64,000 nucleotides of DNA from Amycolatopsis coloradensis (GCF_001953865.1 NZ_MQUQ01000010.1:47860-111859); one strand, 5' to 3'; counted from the first letter of the stretch, positions 11,905 through 20,847 are shown. Notes: generated by a model from the sequence alone, not told the origin. Program-made: numbers and translations.

Positions 11905-12057
11905 ATGACTCAGAGCGAGGACGCGAACCGCTGGAGCCACCTTCCCGAGTCCGTGTCCCTGGAGGACACGATCACGATGAAGGCGATCGACCCGGGCAAG
12001 GACGGCACGCCCGACGTCGACCTCGAGCGCTATTGGGCGACACGGGAACAGGGCTGA
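11905..12057 (+). CDS. Small hypothetical protein (50 aa)
   Basis: This short acidic reading frame starts MTQSEDANRWSHLPES and ends in DLERYWATREQG. Its composition and third-base GC bias look coding, and it fills the gap between aroA and the convergent adenosyltransferase. No domain is recognised. No strong ribosome binding site is visible, and the region before it (11789-11904) has no other feature. Confidence 0.55.
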   Translation: MTQSEDANRWSHLPESVSLEDTITMKAIDPGKDGTPDVDLERYWATREQG

Positions 12058-12076
12058 ACCCCGCCCCGTCACGCAC

Positions 12077-12131
12077 TTCGGCACCTGCTTGCGGTACTTG
12101 CAACACGCAACGATCGCGATCAGGTGCCGAA
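12077..12131. repeat. Hairpin in the convergent gap before the adenosyltransferase
   Basis: The perfect 11-bp arms TTCGGCACCTG (12077-12087) and CAGGTGCCGAA (12121-12131) enclose a loop beginning CTTGCGGTACTTGCA. That loop resembles the inner part of the hairpin at 56527-56590 (TTGCGGTACTTGCACACG). The element therefore shares its core with the GCGTTTCGTCC family but has different outer arms. It fills the space between two convergent genes and could end transcription both ways. Confidence 0.55.
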
Positions 12132-12139
12132 TCGCGTCG

Positions 12140-12712
12140 TCAGGAGGCGCCACCCGGCTGCCACAGGATGTCGCCGTCCGGATTCGCCAGCCGCGACAGG
12201 ATGAACAGCAGATCCGAAAGCCGGTTCAGGTACTTGATCGCCAGCTGATTGGTCGTGGCCTGTTCGGCCTCGTACAGCGCCCAGCCGGAGCGCTCGGCCC
12301 GGCGCGCGACCGTGCGGGCCTGGTGCAGGAACGCCGCCCCCGGGGTGCCACCCGGCAGGATGAACGACGTCAGCTTCGGCACGCGTTCGTTGAACTGGTC
12401 GCACCAGCCTTCCAGCCGTTCGATGTACCGCTCGGTGATGCGCAGCGGCTCGTACGGCGGGTTCTCCACGATCGGCGCGCACAGGTCCGCGCCGACGTCG
12501 AAGAGATCGTTCTGGATCCCACGCAGGACATCGGCGATTTCGCCGGGCAGACCGCCCATCGCGAGCGCGAGCCCGATGACGGAGTTGGCTTCGTCGACGT
12601 CGGCGTACGCGGCCAGCCGCGGCGACGTCTTCGGCACGCGGGAGCCGTCGCCGAGTGCCGTGGTGCCGTTGTCGCCGACCTTCGTGTAAACGCGGTTGAT
12701 GCGAACGACCAT
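12140..12712 (-). CDS. Cob(I)yrinic acid a,c-diamide adenosyltransferase (PduO type)
   Basis: This 190-residue enzyme adds the 5'-deoxyadenosyl group to cob(I)alamin, making the coenzyme used by mutases such as the ethylmalonyl-CoA mutase at 15541. The PduO-family N-terminal motif reads YTKVGDNGTTALGDGSRVPK with AYADVDEANSVIG next, and the helix with RTVARRAER and NRLSDLLFILSR follows. The ATG at 12712 is the family-typical start (MVVRINRVYTKVGD). A divergent 62-bp gap separates it from murA; the same arrangement is Rv1314c-murA in M. tuberculosis. Confidence 0.93.
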   Translation of the reverse strand: MVVRINRVYTKVGDNGTTALGDGSRVPKTSPRLAAYADVDEANSVIGLALAMGGLPGEIADVLRGIQNDLFDVGADLCAPIVENPPYEPLRITERYIERLEGWCDQFNERVPKLTSFILPGGTPGAAFLHQARTVARRAERSGWALYEAEQATTNQLAIKYLNRLSDLLFILSRLANPDGDILWQPGGAS

Positions 12713-12774
12713 GAAGCCGACTCTACCCGGCCCGGCGTAAGGCAAATCCGGGTGAGAGGGCATGATTGGCGCCC

Positions 12775-14049
12775 ATGAGTGAGCACTTCGACGTGCACGG
12801 CGGAGCACGGCTGGTCGGCGAGGTCGACGTGGTCGGGGCGAAGAACAGCGTCCTGAAACTGATGGCCGCGGCCCTGTTGGCCGAGGGTACGACGACCATC
12901 ACGAACTGCCCCCAGATCCTGGACGTCCCGCTGATGGGCGACGTCCTGCGCAGTGTCGGCTGCGACGTCGTCATCGACGGCGACACCGCCAAGATCACCA
13001 CTCCGGCCGAACTGTCGCACCGGGCCGATTCGGCCGCGATGGGCAAGCTGCGCGCGTCGGTGTGCGTGCTCGGCCCGCTGGTCGGACGGCTCAAACAGGC
13101 CGTCGTGGCGCTGCCGGGCGGTGACGCCATCGGCTCCCGGCCGCTGGACATGCACCAGAACGGCCTGCGCAAGCTGGGCGCCACCAGCACCATCGAGCAC
13201 GGCTGCGTCGTGGCGAAGGCCGACGGCCTGCGCGGCGCGCAGATTTGGCTGGACTTCCCGAGTGTCGGCGCCACCGAGAACATCCTGATGGCCGCCGTGC
13301 TCGCCGAGGGCACCACGGTCATCGACAACGCCGCGCGCGAGCCCGAGATCGTCGACATCTGCACGATGCTGACCGAGATGGGCGCGAAGGTCGAAGGCGC
13401 CGGCACCTCGACCCTCACCGTCGAGGGCGTCGAGAAGCTGCATCCCACCGAGCATCGCGTGATCGGCGACCGGATCGTGGGCGCGACCTGGGCGTTCGCC
13501 GCCGCGATGACGCGGGGCGACCTGACCGTCCGCGGGGTCAACCCGCATTACCTCGACCTCGTCCTGGACAAGCTCCGCCTGGCGGGTGCCGAGGTCGAAA
13601 CGTTCGGCGACAAGGGTTTCCGCATCGTCCAGACCGAGCGCCCGAAGGCGGTCGACTGGGTGACGCTGCCGTACCCCGGCTTCGCGACCGACTTGCAGCC
13701 GTTCGCGGTGGCGCTGTCGGCGGTGTCCGAGGGCACCTCGATGATCACCGAAAACATCTACGAGGCCCGGTTCCGGTTCATCGAAGAAATGATGCGGCTT
13801 TCCGGCGACGCCCGCACCGACGGGCACCACGCCGTCGTCCGCGGCGTGGAGAAGCTCTCCAGCGCCCCGGTATGGGCGGCGGACATCCGCGCCGGCGCCG
13901 GGCTGGTGCTGGCCGGATTGTGCGCGGACGGCGTCACCGAGGTCTGGGACGTCTTCCACATCGACCGCGGCTACCCGCATTTCGTGGAGAACCTGAACCG
14001 GCTCGGCGCGCGGATCGAGCGCGTTTCGGGCGAACCCGACCGGGCCTAA
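12775..14049 (+). CDS. murA: UDP-N-acetylglucosamine 1-carboxyvinyltransferase with Asp at the catalytic-Cys position
   Basis: This 424-residue enzyme catalyses the first committed step of peptidoglycan synthesis, transferring enolpyruvate to UDP-GlcNAc. The family motifs [12 protein letters not shown] (21-32), [13 protein letters not shown] and [13 protein letters not shown] are present. The residue corresponding to Cys115 of E. coli MurA, the fosfomycin target, is Asp117 here (LPGGD, codon 13123-13125). It is the same residue and number as in M. tuberculosis MurA, so intrinsic fosfomycin insensitivity is expected. The ATG at 12775 is better than an upstream TTG at 12766. Its last four bases overlap the convergent LysE-type gene. 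Confidence 0.96.
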   Translation: MSEHFDVHGGARLVGEVDVVGAKNSVLKLMAAALLAEGTTTITNCPQILDVPLMGDVLRSVGCDVVIDGDTAKITTPAELSHRADSAAMGKLRASVCVLGPLVGRLKQAVVALPGGDAIGSRPLDMHQNGLRKLGATSTIEHGCVVAKADGLRGAQIWLDFPSVGATENILMAAVLAEGTTVIDNAAREPEIVDICTMLTEMGAKVEGAGTSTLTVEGVEKLHPTEHRVIGDRIVGATWAFAAAMTRGDLTVRGVNPHYLDLVLDKLRLAGAEVETFGDKGFRIVQTERPKAVDWVTLPYPGFATDLQPFAVALSAVSEGTSMITENIYEARFRFIEEMMRLSGDARTDGHHAVVRGVEKLSSAPVWAADIRAGAGLVLAGLCADGVTEVWDVFHIDRGYPHFVENLNRLGARIERVSGEPDRA

Positions 14050-14681
14050 GCTTCGAGCACGAGCGCGGCGCCGAAACCGACCAGCGCGGTTCCGGTGACG
14101 CCGTCGAGCGCGCGGCGGACCTTGCGTCGTTCCAGCCAGGTCCGCACGCGGTGCACGAAGAACAGCAGTGTCATCAGCCAGAGCGTGCCCAGCACCGCGA
14201 CCGTGTAGGCGAGCAGCAGCGCGTCCCACGCCGAGGTCGTCACCGGGTCGAGGAACTGCGGCAGCACCGACAGGTACAGCACGAGAACCTTCGGGTTGGT
14301 GATGTTGGAGAGGAAGCCCTCGCGGAAGCGGCGGAATCCGCTCGCCTGCTGCTGTTTCGCCGCCGCGACGCCGGAGTAGTCGCCTCGCCACGCGCCGCGC
14401 AGCGCCTGGAAACCGAGGAAGACCAGATAGGCGGCGCCGACCCACTTGAGCGTCACGAACACCGGCTGCGACTGCGCGATGAGGACGCCGAGGCCGAGCG
14501 CGGCGGCGGTGCCCTGGACGGAGTTGGCCACGAAGATCCCGGCCGTCGCCAGCAGCCCGCCGCGGGTGCCGCCGGACAGCGAATTCTTGAGCATCACCAT
14601 CGTGTCCGGCCCCGGTGCGAGCACGATCAGGACGACGATGAGCAGATAGCTGCTGTACGAACTCCAGGTCACGGTCGCCAA
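14046..14681 (-). CDS. LysE/RhtB family translocator (amino-acid exporter)
   Basis: This 211-residue inner-membrane protein has about six transmembrane helices. The LysE-family N-terminal signature is visible as [22 protein letters not shown] at about residues 15-36, followed by [13 protein letters not shown] and [16 protein letters not shown]. Members export basic or neutral amino acids or homoserine lactones; the substrate cannot be read from sequence. The start is a TTG at 14681, and a GTG at 14672 is an alternative. It is convergent to, and overlaps by 4 bp, the end of murA. Confidence 0.9.
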   Translation of the reverse strand: MATVTWSSYSSYLLIVVLIVLAPGPDTMVMLKNSLSGGTRGGLLATAGIFVANSVQGTAAALGLGVLIAQSQPVFVTLKWVGAAYLVFLGFQALRGAWRGDYSGVAAAKQQQASGFRRFREGFLSNITNPKVLVLYLSVLPQFLDPVTTSAWDALLLAYTVAVLGTLWLMTLLFFVHRVRTWLERRKVRRALDGVTGTALVGFGAALVLEA

Positions 14682-14709
14682 CGCTAGATGCCGGACGCGG
14701 CCGAGTCTC

Positions 14710-14892
14710 GTGGATTTCGGTCACAGTCACGATTCCCCCGGCGAACGCCTGATCTGGGAAGGCGCGCCGCGTCCGCGACCTGATCACCACGGCGCGGCAA
14801 CGCGGCCGATAAGCCCGTTCGGCCCGGAGGTAACCGACGAACGGACACTGTCGCCCGCCTCCCGGACGGGTAGGGTGCGATGCCATGCATGA
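14710..14892 (+). pseudogene. Possible decayed N-terminal copy of the downstream PH-like membrane gene
   Basis: A 60-codon frame here contains SPGERLIWEGAPRPRP, which parallels LPGERVIWAGTPVRRP at the start of the gene at 14885. The match extends only over about 16 residues, after which the frame continues as unlike, proline/arginine-rich sequence into the next gene. It may be a remnant of a tandem duplication, or chance similarity in GC-rich sequence. It is unlikely to encode a working protein. Confidence 0.25.
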
Positions 14893-15451
14893 GGGGCAGA
14901 TCGACCTCCTTCCGGGTGAACGGGTCATCTGGGCCGGGACTCCGGTGCGCAGGCCCCTCTTCAACCCCGGTGACTACTTCAACGTCCCCTTCGGCCTGCT
15001 CTGGCTGGGCACCGTCACGGTTTTCTTCTTCTACAACCACGAAACGGCGTTCCACACGGCCGCCTGGGTCGTGCTCACCGTCGCCGGCGTGTTCCAACTC
15101 GTCGGCAGGCCGCTCATCAGGTACCTCAGGCTCGCCTCGACCACCTACGCCGTGACGGACGGCCGGGTCATCGTGACCAGTTCGCTGGTGCGCCGCAGGG
15201 AGGAGTTCGCGGCGCTTGCCGGGCTGGCGGATCCCGTCGTCACCCCGGGACCCGGAAGGACCGGGACGATCACGTTCGGCAGGCTCGGCGTGCTGGTGTG
15301 GGCGTCGGCGAACTTCGGCGCGGGCTCCGGGAAGGATCGCAAGCCGCCAGTCATCCTCGTGGGTATCAGTGAGGTGGCGAAGGTGCGGGAAAAGCTCGCG
15401 AAAGCCGTTGACGAGGCACGAAAGCGCCAGGACTCGGCCGCCGGAGAATAA
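14885..15451 (+). CDS. Membrane protein with bacterial PH-like domain, function unknown
   Basis: This 188-residue protein begins with a GERVIWAGTP strand-like segment, has two adjoining transmembrane helices (about residues 38-77, FGLLWLGTVTVFFFYN and the AAWVVLTVAGVFQLV helix) and then a soluble region with TTYAVTDGRVIVTSSLV. That layout is typical of bacterial PH-domain (bPH2) membrane proteins. A lysine-rich helix ends it. I see no catalytic motif. It stands alone between lysE and ecm; no strong ribosome binding site precedes the ATG. Confidence 0.75.
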   Translation: MHEGQIDLLPGERVIWAGTPVRRPLFNPGDYFNVPFGLLWLGTVTVFFFYNHETAFHTAAWVVLTVAGVFQLVGRPLIRYLRLASTTYAVTDGRVIVTSSLVRRREEFAALAGLADPVVTPGPGRTGTITFGRLGVLVWASANFGAGSGKDRKPPVILVGISEVAKVREKLAKAVDEARKRQDSAAGE

Positions 15452-15540
15452 CCCGACTGTGTCCGATTCAACTGGGCGCGCCATGTTACCGGCCGGTATG
15501 CTCGGACGGTCGTCCGCTGTGTCCGACCCGGAGGTGCACC

Positions 15541-17562
15541 GTGCCCTATCCCACGGACCGTGAACGGGACCGCCCCTGGGTGATGCGGACCTACGCGGGC
15601 CACTCGTCCGCGGCCGCGTCCAACGAGCTCTACCGGCGCAACCTCGCCAAGGGGCAAACGGGCCTTTCCGTCGCCTTCGACCTGCCGACGCAGACCGGCT
15701 ACGACCCGGACCACCAGCTCTCCAAGGGCGAAGTCGGCAAGGTCGGCGTCCCGGTCTCGCACCTCGGCGACATGCGGCGGCTCTTCGACGGCATCCCGCT
15801 CGCCGAGGCCAACACGTCGATGACGATCAACGCGCCCGCCATGTGGCTGCTGGCGCTCTACGTCTCCGTGGCGCGCGAGCAGGCCGAAGCCGAAGGCCGC
15901 GACGTGGACGAGGTGCTGGCCCGGCTCACCGGCACTACGCAGAACGACATCATCAAGGAATACCTCTCCCGAGGCACCTACATCTTCCCGCCGGGGCCGA
16001 GCCTCCGCCTGATCACCGACATGATCGCGTGGACCGTGCACCACGTCCCGAAGTGGAACCCGATCAACATCTGCAGCTACCACTTGCAGGAAGCCGGCGC
16101 GACGCCGACGCAAGAGGTCGCGTACGCGTTGTGCACCGCCATCGCCGTCCTCGACGCCGTCCGGGATTCCGGGCAGGTCGAGCAGGCCGACATGGCCAAG
16201 GTGGTCGCGCGGATCTCCTTCTTCGTCAACGCCGGGGTGCGTTTCGTCGAGGAGATGTCGAAGATGCGCGCGTTCACCGCGCTCTGGGACGAGATCACCC
16301 GGGATCGTTACAGCGTAACGGATCCGAAGGCGCGGCGGCTGCGCTACGGCGTGCAGGTCAACTCGCTCGGCCTGACCGAGGCCCAGCCGGAGAACAACGT
16401 CCAGCGCATCGTGCTGGAGATGCTCGCGGTCTCGCTTTCCCGTGGCGCCAGGGCCCGCGCGATCCAGTTGCCCGCCTGGAACGAGGCGCTCGGCCTGCCC
16501 CGGCCGTGGGATCAGCAGTGGGCGCTGCGGATGCAGCAGGTGCTCGCGTTCGAGACCGATCTGCTGGAGTACGAGGACATCTTCGACGGCTCGCACGTCA
16601 TCCAGGCCAAGGTCGACGAGATCATGGCTGGCGCGCGCGAAGAGATCGCACGAGTGCAGGATCTCGGCGGCGCTGTCGCGGCTGTCGAGAGCGGCTACAT
16701 GAAGTCCCAGCTCGTCGCCGCGCTCGCCGAACTGCGGCGTGGCATGGAGAACGGCGAGCGGATCCTGGTCGGCGTCAACAAGTTCGAGACCACCGAGCCT
16801 TCGCCGTTGCAGGCCGAAGGTGCCAAGGCGATCGAGACGATCGACCCGGCCGTCGAGAAGCAGGCCGTCAGCGCGATCGAAGAATGGCGGGCGCAGCGTG
16901 ACACCGCGGCCGCCGAGTCGTCACTGGAAAAGCTGAAGGCCATCGCGAAGACCTCGGAGAACCTGTTCGAGGCCACGATCGACTGCGCCCGCGCCGGCGT
17001 CACCACCGGCGAATGGTCGGGGGCCCTGCGCGAGGTGTTCGGCGAATACCGCGCTCCCACCGGGGTTTCCGCGTCGGCGGCCGCGGGCGAGGGCAACGCG
17101 GAGATCCGCCGCGTACGCGACCGGGTCAAGGCGACGAACACCGAGATCGGCGAGCGGCTGCGGATCCTGGTCGGCAAACCCGGCCTCGACGGGCATTCCA
17201 ACGGCGCCGAGCAGGTGGCCGTGCGGGCGCGCGACGTCGGTTTCGAGGTGGTGTACCAGGGCATCCGGCTCACGCCGGAACAGATTGTCGCGGCGGCGGT
17301 CCAGGAGGGCGTGCACGTGGTCGGGCTTTCGGTGCTCTCGGGGTCGCATCTCGAGGTCGTGCCGCAGGTCGTGGACGGGCTCCGGGCCGCGGGCGCGGGC
17401 GACATCCCGGTCATCGTCGGCGGCATCATCCCGCCCGACGACGAGAAACTCCTGCTGGACCGCGGGATCGCGAAGGTGTTCACGCCGAAGGACTACGAAC
17501 TCACCGACATCATGGACGGAATTGTCGGTTTGGTGCGGGAGCGCCACGGCTTGAGCACGTAA
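15541..17562 (+). CDS. ecm: Ethylmalonyl-CoA mutase (MeaA/Ecm), coenzyme B12-dependent
   Basis: This 673-residue single-chain mutase converts (2R)-ethylmalonyl-CoA to (2S)-methylsuccinyl-CoA in the ethylmalonyl-CoA pathway. The N-terminal TIM-barrel contains MRTYAGHSSAAASNELYRR and AFDLPTQTGYDPDH. The C-terminal cobalamin-binding domain has KPGLDGHSNGAEQVA, LSVLSGSH and VIVGGIIP, the D-x-H-x-x-G...SxL...GG pattern with the base-off histidine. DGHSNGAEQ is the form seen in the MeaA/Ecm group, whereas methylmalonyl-CoA mutases usually read DGHDRGAK. Methylmalonyl-CoA or isobutyryl-CoA mutase activity is less likely. The adenosyltransferase at 12140 could supply its cofactor. Confidence 0.88.
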   Translation: MPYPTDRERDRPWVMRTYAGHSSAAASNELYRRNLAKGQTGLSVAFDLPTQTGYDPDHQLSKGEVGKVGVPVSHLGDMRRLFDGIPLAEANTSMTINAPAMWLLALYVSVAREQAEAEGRDVDEVLARLTGTTQNDIIKEYLSRGTYIFPPGPSLRLITDMIAWTVHHVPKWNPINICSYHLQEAGATPTQEVAYALCTAIAVLDAVRDSGQVEQADMAKVVARISFFVNAGVRFVEEMSKMRAFTALWDEITRDRYSVTDPKARRLRYGVQVNSLGLTEAQPENNVQRIVLEMLAVSLSRGARARAIQLPAWNEALGLPRPWDQQWALRMQQVLAFETDLLEYEDIFDGSHVIQAKVDEIMAGAREEIARVQDLGGAVAAVESGYMKSQLVAALAELRRGMENGERILVGVNKFETTEPSPLQAEGAKAIETIDPAVEKQAVSAIEEWRAQRDTAAAESSLEKLKAIAKTSENLFEATIDCARAGVTTGEWSGALREVFGEYRAPTGVSASAAAGEGNAEIRRVRDRVKATNTEIGERLRILVGKPGLDGHSNGAEQVAVRARDVGFEVVYQGIRLTPEQIVAAAVQEGVHVVGLSVLSGSHLEVVPQVVDGLRAAGAGDIPVIVGGIIPPDDEKLLLDRGIAKVFTPKDYELTDIMDGIVGLVRERHGLST

Positions 17563-17642
17563 AGTCACCGTAAATCTCGGTACCGTAACGGCGGCTGGCG
17601 GGGGAGTCACTCACATTGCCTGGGCTAAGGTACCCACCTACG

Positions 17643-17667
17643 TTTCGATTAAACCGATTAATCGAAA
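17643..17667. promoter_or_regulatory. Perfect inverted repeat, candidate operator of the ehu operon
   Basis: The 10-bp arms TTTCGATTAA (17643-17652) and TTAATCGAAA (17658-17667) are separated by five bases, in an AT-rich patch that stands out from its surroundings. It ends 12 bp before the ehuB start codon. The half-sites also contain CGATTAA as a direct repeat. Its symmetry and place fit a dimeric repressor site; the regulator is not in the window. Confidence 0.6.
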
Positions 17668-17679
17668 AGGGGTGCGGCT

Positions 17680-18573
17680 ATGGCGCACGGCGAGTGGTCG
17701 AGGCGAGAATTCTTCCGGCGGTCGGCCGTTCTGGGGGCGGTGACGATCGGCGGTCCGGTGCTGTTGTCCGCGTGCACGTCGACGACCTCCGGAAACGCGT
17801 TGGAGGCGGCGAAAAGCTCCAAGAAGATCAAGATCGGTATCGCGAACGAAGCACCGTACGGTTTCACGGATCAAAGCGGCAAGGTCACCGGTGAGGCGCC
17901 GGAAGTCGCGCGTGCCGTCTTCAAGGCCATGGGCATCGACAACGTGGAAGCCGAAGCGGTCTCCTTCGACCAGTTGATCCCCGCGCTCAACGCCAGGAAG
18001 TACGACCTCGTGGCGGCCGGGATGAACATCAAGAAGGAACGGTGCGACGCCGCCGCGTTCTCGATCCCCGACTACTCGGCGCTGACGGCTTTGCTGGTGC
18101 CGAAGGGAAATCCGCAGCAGGTCCGGAAGTTCGAGGACATCGCCGCGAAGAAGATCAAGGTCGCCGTGCTCTCCGCCGCCGTCGAGAAGGGCTACGCCAC
18201 CGATGCCGGGGTGGCCGAGGACCAGATCGTCACCCTCGATTCGCAGGACAACATGCTCCGCGCGGTCACCGACGGACGGGTCTACTGCGCCGCGCTGACC
18301 GACATCTCGCTCAAGGACGTCCTGGCGAAGAACGCCGGTGCCGCGGCGGAAGTGACGCCGGGCTTCGATCCGATCAAGAACGGGCAGCCGGTCGTCTCCG
18401 CCGGCGCGTTCGTCTTCCGCAAGGACGACAACCCACTGCGCGAGGCGTTCAACGCCGAACTCGGAAAGCTGCACGACAGCGGTGAGTGGACCAGGATCGT
18501 GACACCGTTCGGGTTCTCGGCGGACAACCTGCCGAAGGCCGACGTCACCACCGAGAAACTCTGCGCGGTGTAA
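17680..18573 (+). CDS. ehuB: Ectoine/hydroxyectoine-type ABC transporter substrate-binding lipoprotein
   Basis: This 297-residue extracytoplasmic binding protein starts with a Tat-like signal (SRREFFRRSAV) and a lipobox LLSAC with Cys32, so it is probably a Tat-exported lipoprotein. The mature part is a periplasmic-binding-protein type 2 fold of the polar amino-acid group. Segments such as KKERCDAAAFSIPDYS and SGEWTRIVTPFGFSADN fit the EhuB subgroup, which binds ectoine and hydroxyectoine as osmoprotectants or nutrients. The permease and ATPase genes follow directly. General amino-acid uptake remains an alternative. Confidence 0.82.
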   Translation: MAHGEWSRREFFRRSAVLGAVTIGGPVLLSACTSTTSGNALEAAKSSKKIKIGIANEAPYGFTDQSGKVTGEAPEVARAVFKAMGIDNVEAEAVSFDQLIPALNARKYDLVAAGMNIKKERCDAAAFSIPDYSALTALLVPKGNPQQVRKFEDIAAKKIKVAVLSAAVEKGYATDAGVAEDQIVTLDSQDNMLRAVTDGRVYCAALTDISLKDVLAKNAGAAAEVTPGFDPIKNGQPVVSAGAFVFRKDDNPLREAFNAELGKLHDSGEWTRIVTPFGFSADNLPKADVTTEKLCAV

Positions 18574-18586
18574 CGGGGCTGACGTC

Positions 18587-19282
18587 ATGTCGTCGTCGGT
18601 ATCGCATATCGTCACTTCCGTCCTCAGTGGACTGACCGCGACCGTAACCGCCGCGCTCGGCGGAATCGCGGTCACCGTCGTGCTCTCGTTGATCGCGGGC
18701 CTCGCGCTCCGATCACCGTCCAGGATCGTGCGGGGGATCTCCCGGGTCTACGTGGAGATCTTCCGCGGCACCTCGGAGGTCGTCCAGCTGTTCTGGCTGT
18801 ACTTCGTCCTGCCGGTGCTGGTGGGTTTCCAGCTGGTCCCGATGTTCGCCGGCATCCTGGTGCTCGGGCTGAATCACGGCGCGTACGGCGCGGAGATCGT
18901 CCGCGGCGCGGTGAATTCCGTCCCGCGGGCGCAGTTCGAAGGCGCTGTCGCGCTCAACCTGACGCCTGCCCAGCGGATGCGGCGGGTGATCCTGCCGCAG
19001 GCGTTCGCGGAAATGCTGCCACCGTTCAACAACCTGTTCATCCAGTTGCTGAAGAGCACCGCCCTGCTCTCGTTCATCGCCGTCCCGGAGATGGCGCGGC
19101 AAGGTGAACTGCTGCGGCCGGTGTTCGGTTCCGAGATCGGCTGGATCTACGGCACCGAACTCGTGCTCTACCTCCTGATCGCGTTGCTGATCACCGGCGG
19201 GATGCGGGCGTTGGAGCGGGTCGCGGCGCGGCGCCTCGGCAGGTCTCCGGCGAAGATGACGGCCACGGCGGGGGGTGTCTGA
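18587..19282 (+). CDS. ehuC: Ectoine/hydroxyectoine-type ABC transporter permease EhuC
   Basis: This 231-residue inner-membrane permease of the HisM family has about five transmembrane helices. The EAA loop that docks on the ATPase is EGAVALNLTPAQRMRRVILP, and VYVEIFRGTSEVVQLFWLYF is the usual N-terminal family segment. It starts 13 bp after ehuB and its stop overlaps the ehuD start (TGATG), so the four genes are one transcription unit. Confidence 0.83.
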   Translation: MSSSVSHIVTSVLSGLTATVTAALGGIAVTVVLSLIAGLALRSPSRIVRGISRVYVEIFRGTSEVVQLFWLYFVLPVLVGFQLVPMFAGILVLGLNHGAYGAEIVRGAVNSVPRAQFEGAVALNLTPAQRMRRVILPQAFAEMLPPFNNLFIQLLKSTALLSFIAVPEMARQGELLRPVFGSEIGWIYGTELVLYLLIALLITGGMRALERVAARRLGRSPAKMTATAGGV

Positions 19283-19938
19283 TGGACTGGAGCTGGGAAG
19301 CGGCGTTCGACTCGATTCCCTTGCTGCTGAAGGGTTTGCTCGTCACCGTCGAGATCACGCTGCTCGCCTCCGCCGTCGCCTACGCGCTCGGGCTGGTGTT
19401 CGCGCTGATCCGCCGCACGGGGATTCCCGTGCTGTCGCAGGCGGTCACGTTGTTCATCGAGTTCGTCCGCAGTACTCCGTTGCTGATCCAGGTGTTCGCG
19501 ATCTACTACCTGGTTCCGCCGCTGACGGGGTTCACGATGTCGGCGTTCGTCACCGGTGTGGTGGCGCTCGGCGTGCATTACGCGACCTACTCGGCCGAGG
19601 TCTACCGCGCCGGGATCGAGGCTGTCCCGAAAGGACAGTGGGAGGCCGCGACCGCGCTGAATCTGCCACGGTCTCGGGTGTGGACGGCCGTTGTCCTGCC
19701 GCAGGCGGTCCCCCGGGTTCTGCCCGCGCTCGGCAACTACACGATCTCGTTGTTCAAGGAAACCCCGCTGCTCCTGGGGATCGGCGTCCTCGACGTGCTC
19801 AACCGGGCGAAAGAGGTCGGCGCCGAAACGTTCCGCGTCATCGAGCCGTACACCCTGGCCGGGGTGCTGTTCCTGCTGGTGAGCCTGCCGGCGTCGATTC
19901 TGGTGAGAAGGTTGGAGCGTCGTGCCGCCCACAGTTGA
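19282..19938 (+). CDS. ehuD: Ectoine/hydroxyectoine-type ABC transporter permease EhuD
   Basis: This second permease, 218 residues, pairs with EhuC. It has the family segment FIEFVRSTPLLIQVFAIYYL and the EAA loop EAATALNLPRSRVWTAVVLP. It starts on the last base of the ehuC stop codon and overlaps ehuA by 17 bp. Five transmembrane helices are expected. Its divergence from EhuC in the EAA loop is normal for a heterodimeric pair. Confidence 0.83.
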   Translation: MDWSWEAAFDSIPLLLKGLLVTVEITLLASAVAYALGLVFALIRRTGIPVLSQAVTLFIEFVRSTPLLIQVFAIYYLVPPLTGFTMSAFVTGVVALGVHYATYSAEVYRAGIEAVPKGQWEAATALNLPRSRVWTAVVLPQAVPRVLPALGNYTISLFKETPLLLGIGVLDVLNRAKEVGAETFRVIEPYTLAGVLFLLVSLPASILVRRLERRAAHS

Positions 19939-20710
19939 TTCCCCGATGATCCGGTTCTCGCAGGTGGTCAAGTCCTACGGTGACCACGTCGTGCTGCGGG
20001 ACCTCGATTTCACCGTCGCGCCGGGGGAGTTCGTCTCGCTGATCGGGCCGAGCGGGTCCGGGAAGACGACGATCCTGCGGCTGCTGATGACCCTGGAGCG
20101 GGTCGACGGCGGCACCATCGAGGTCTGCGGTGACTACCTGAGTCATCTGAAGCGCGGCGGGAAACTGGTGCCCGCGGACGAGAAGTACCTGCGGGCCGTG
20201 CGCAAACGGATCGGCATGGTGTTCCAGCAGTTCAACCTGTTCCCCAACATGAACGTGCTGCGCAACATCACCGAGGCGCCGATCCATTCGCTCGGCCTCG
20301 CCCGCGACGAGGCCGAGGCACGAGCGGTCGACCTGCTGGAGATGGTTGGGCTTGCGGACAAGAAGGACGCGCATCCCACGCGGCTTTCCGGCGGCCAGCA
20401 GCAGCGCGTCGCGATCGCACGGGCGCTCGCGATGCGGCCGGACGTGCTGCTGCTGGACGAGGTCACCTCGGCGCTGGACCCGGAACTGGTCGCGGACGTC
20501 CTGCGTGTGCTGCGCGAGATCGCCGCGTCGACCGACATCACGATCCTGTGCGTCACGCACGAGATGCAGTTCGCCCGCGACGTCTCGGACCGGGTGATGA
20601 TGTTCGACCAGGGACAGGTGCTGGAGGACGCCGTGCCGGACAAGTTGTTCAACGATCCCGATCACGACCGGACACGGCGGTTCCTCAAGGCGGTGATCGA
20701 CCGTGCCTGA
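19922..20710 (+). CDS. ehuA: Ectoine/hydroxyectoine-type ABC transporter ATP-binding protein EhuA
   Basis: This 262-residue ATPase energises the importer. Walker A is GPSGSGKTT, the Q-loop is [14 protein letters not shown], the signature is LSGGQQQR, Walker B is [14 protein letters not shown] and the H-loop is CVTHEM. The GTG at 19922 overlaps ehuD by 17 bp; an internal ATG at 19946 (MIRFSQVV) could be the true start. It ends the operon and is followed by a 57-bp hairpin. Confidence 0.85.
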   Translation: MPPTVDSPMIRFSQVVKSYGDHVVLRDLDFTVAPGEFVSLIGPSGSGKTTILRLLMTLERVDGGTIEVCGDYLSHLKRGGKLVPADEKYLRAVRKRIGMVFQQFNLFPNMNVLRNITEAPIHSLGLARDEAEARAVDLLEMVGLADKKDAHPTRLSGGQQQRVAIARALAMRPDVLLLDEVTSALDPELVADVLRVLREIAASTDITILCVTHEMQFARDVSDRVMMFDQGQVLEDAVPDKLFNDPDHDRTRRFLKAVIDRA

Positions 20711-20763
20711 GGGAGCACGGCGGCGGTGAGGCCGTCGGCCGGGTGGTCATAGATCTGGTCCCC

Positions 20764-20820
20764 AGTACGTGAAGGCCCCCTTCATTGCGCTAGGCGCAAT
20801 GAAGGGGGCCTTCACGTACT
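20764..20820. repeat. Perfect 27-bp-arm hairpin (GTGAAGG family) in a convergent gap
   Basis: The arms 20764-20790 and 20794-20820 are exact reverse complements around the loop TAG. Each arm contains its own palindrome, GAAGGCCCCCTTC or GAAGGGGGCCTTC, so the element could form one long hairpin or a cruciform with side hairpins. It lies between the convergent ehuA and isochorismatase genes, and no T-tract follows on either side. Confidence 0.85.
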
Positions 20821-20847
20821 GCAAGAGAGGTTGCTGCGGCCCCACTC

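Noticed and set aside
12713..12774. Cobalamin riboswitch in front of the adenosyltransferase
   Set aside because: The divergent gap to murA is only 62 bp, too short for that riboswitch, and no B12-box is visible.
12370..14964. Very long open frame (864 codons) on the minus strand opposite murA and the lysE region
   Set aside because: It crosses four real genes, is Arg/Gly/His-rich as expected of antisense frames in GC-rich DNA, and its end is a shifted copy of the adenosyltransferase frame.
15541..17562. Methylmalonyl-CoA mutase as the product of the B12-dependent mutase gene
   Set aside because: The DGHSNGAEQ motif, single-chain layout of 673 residues and overall N-terminus fit MeaA/Ecm better than the two-subunit methylmalonyl-CoA mutase.
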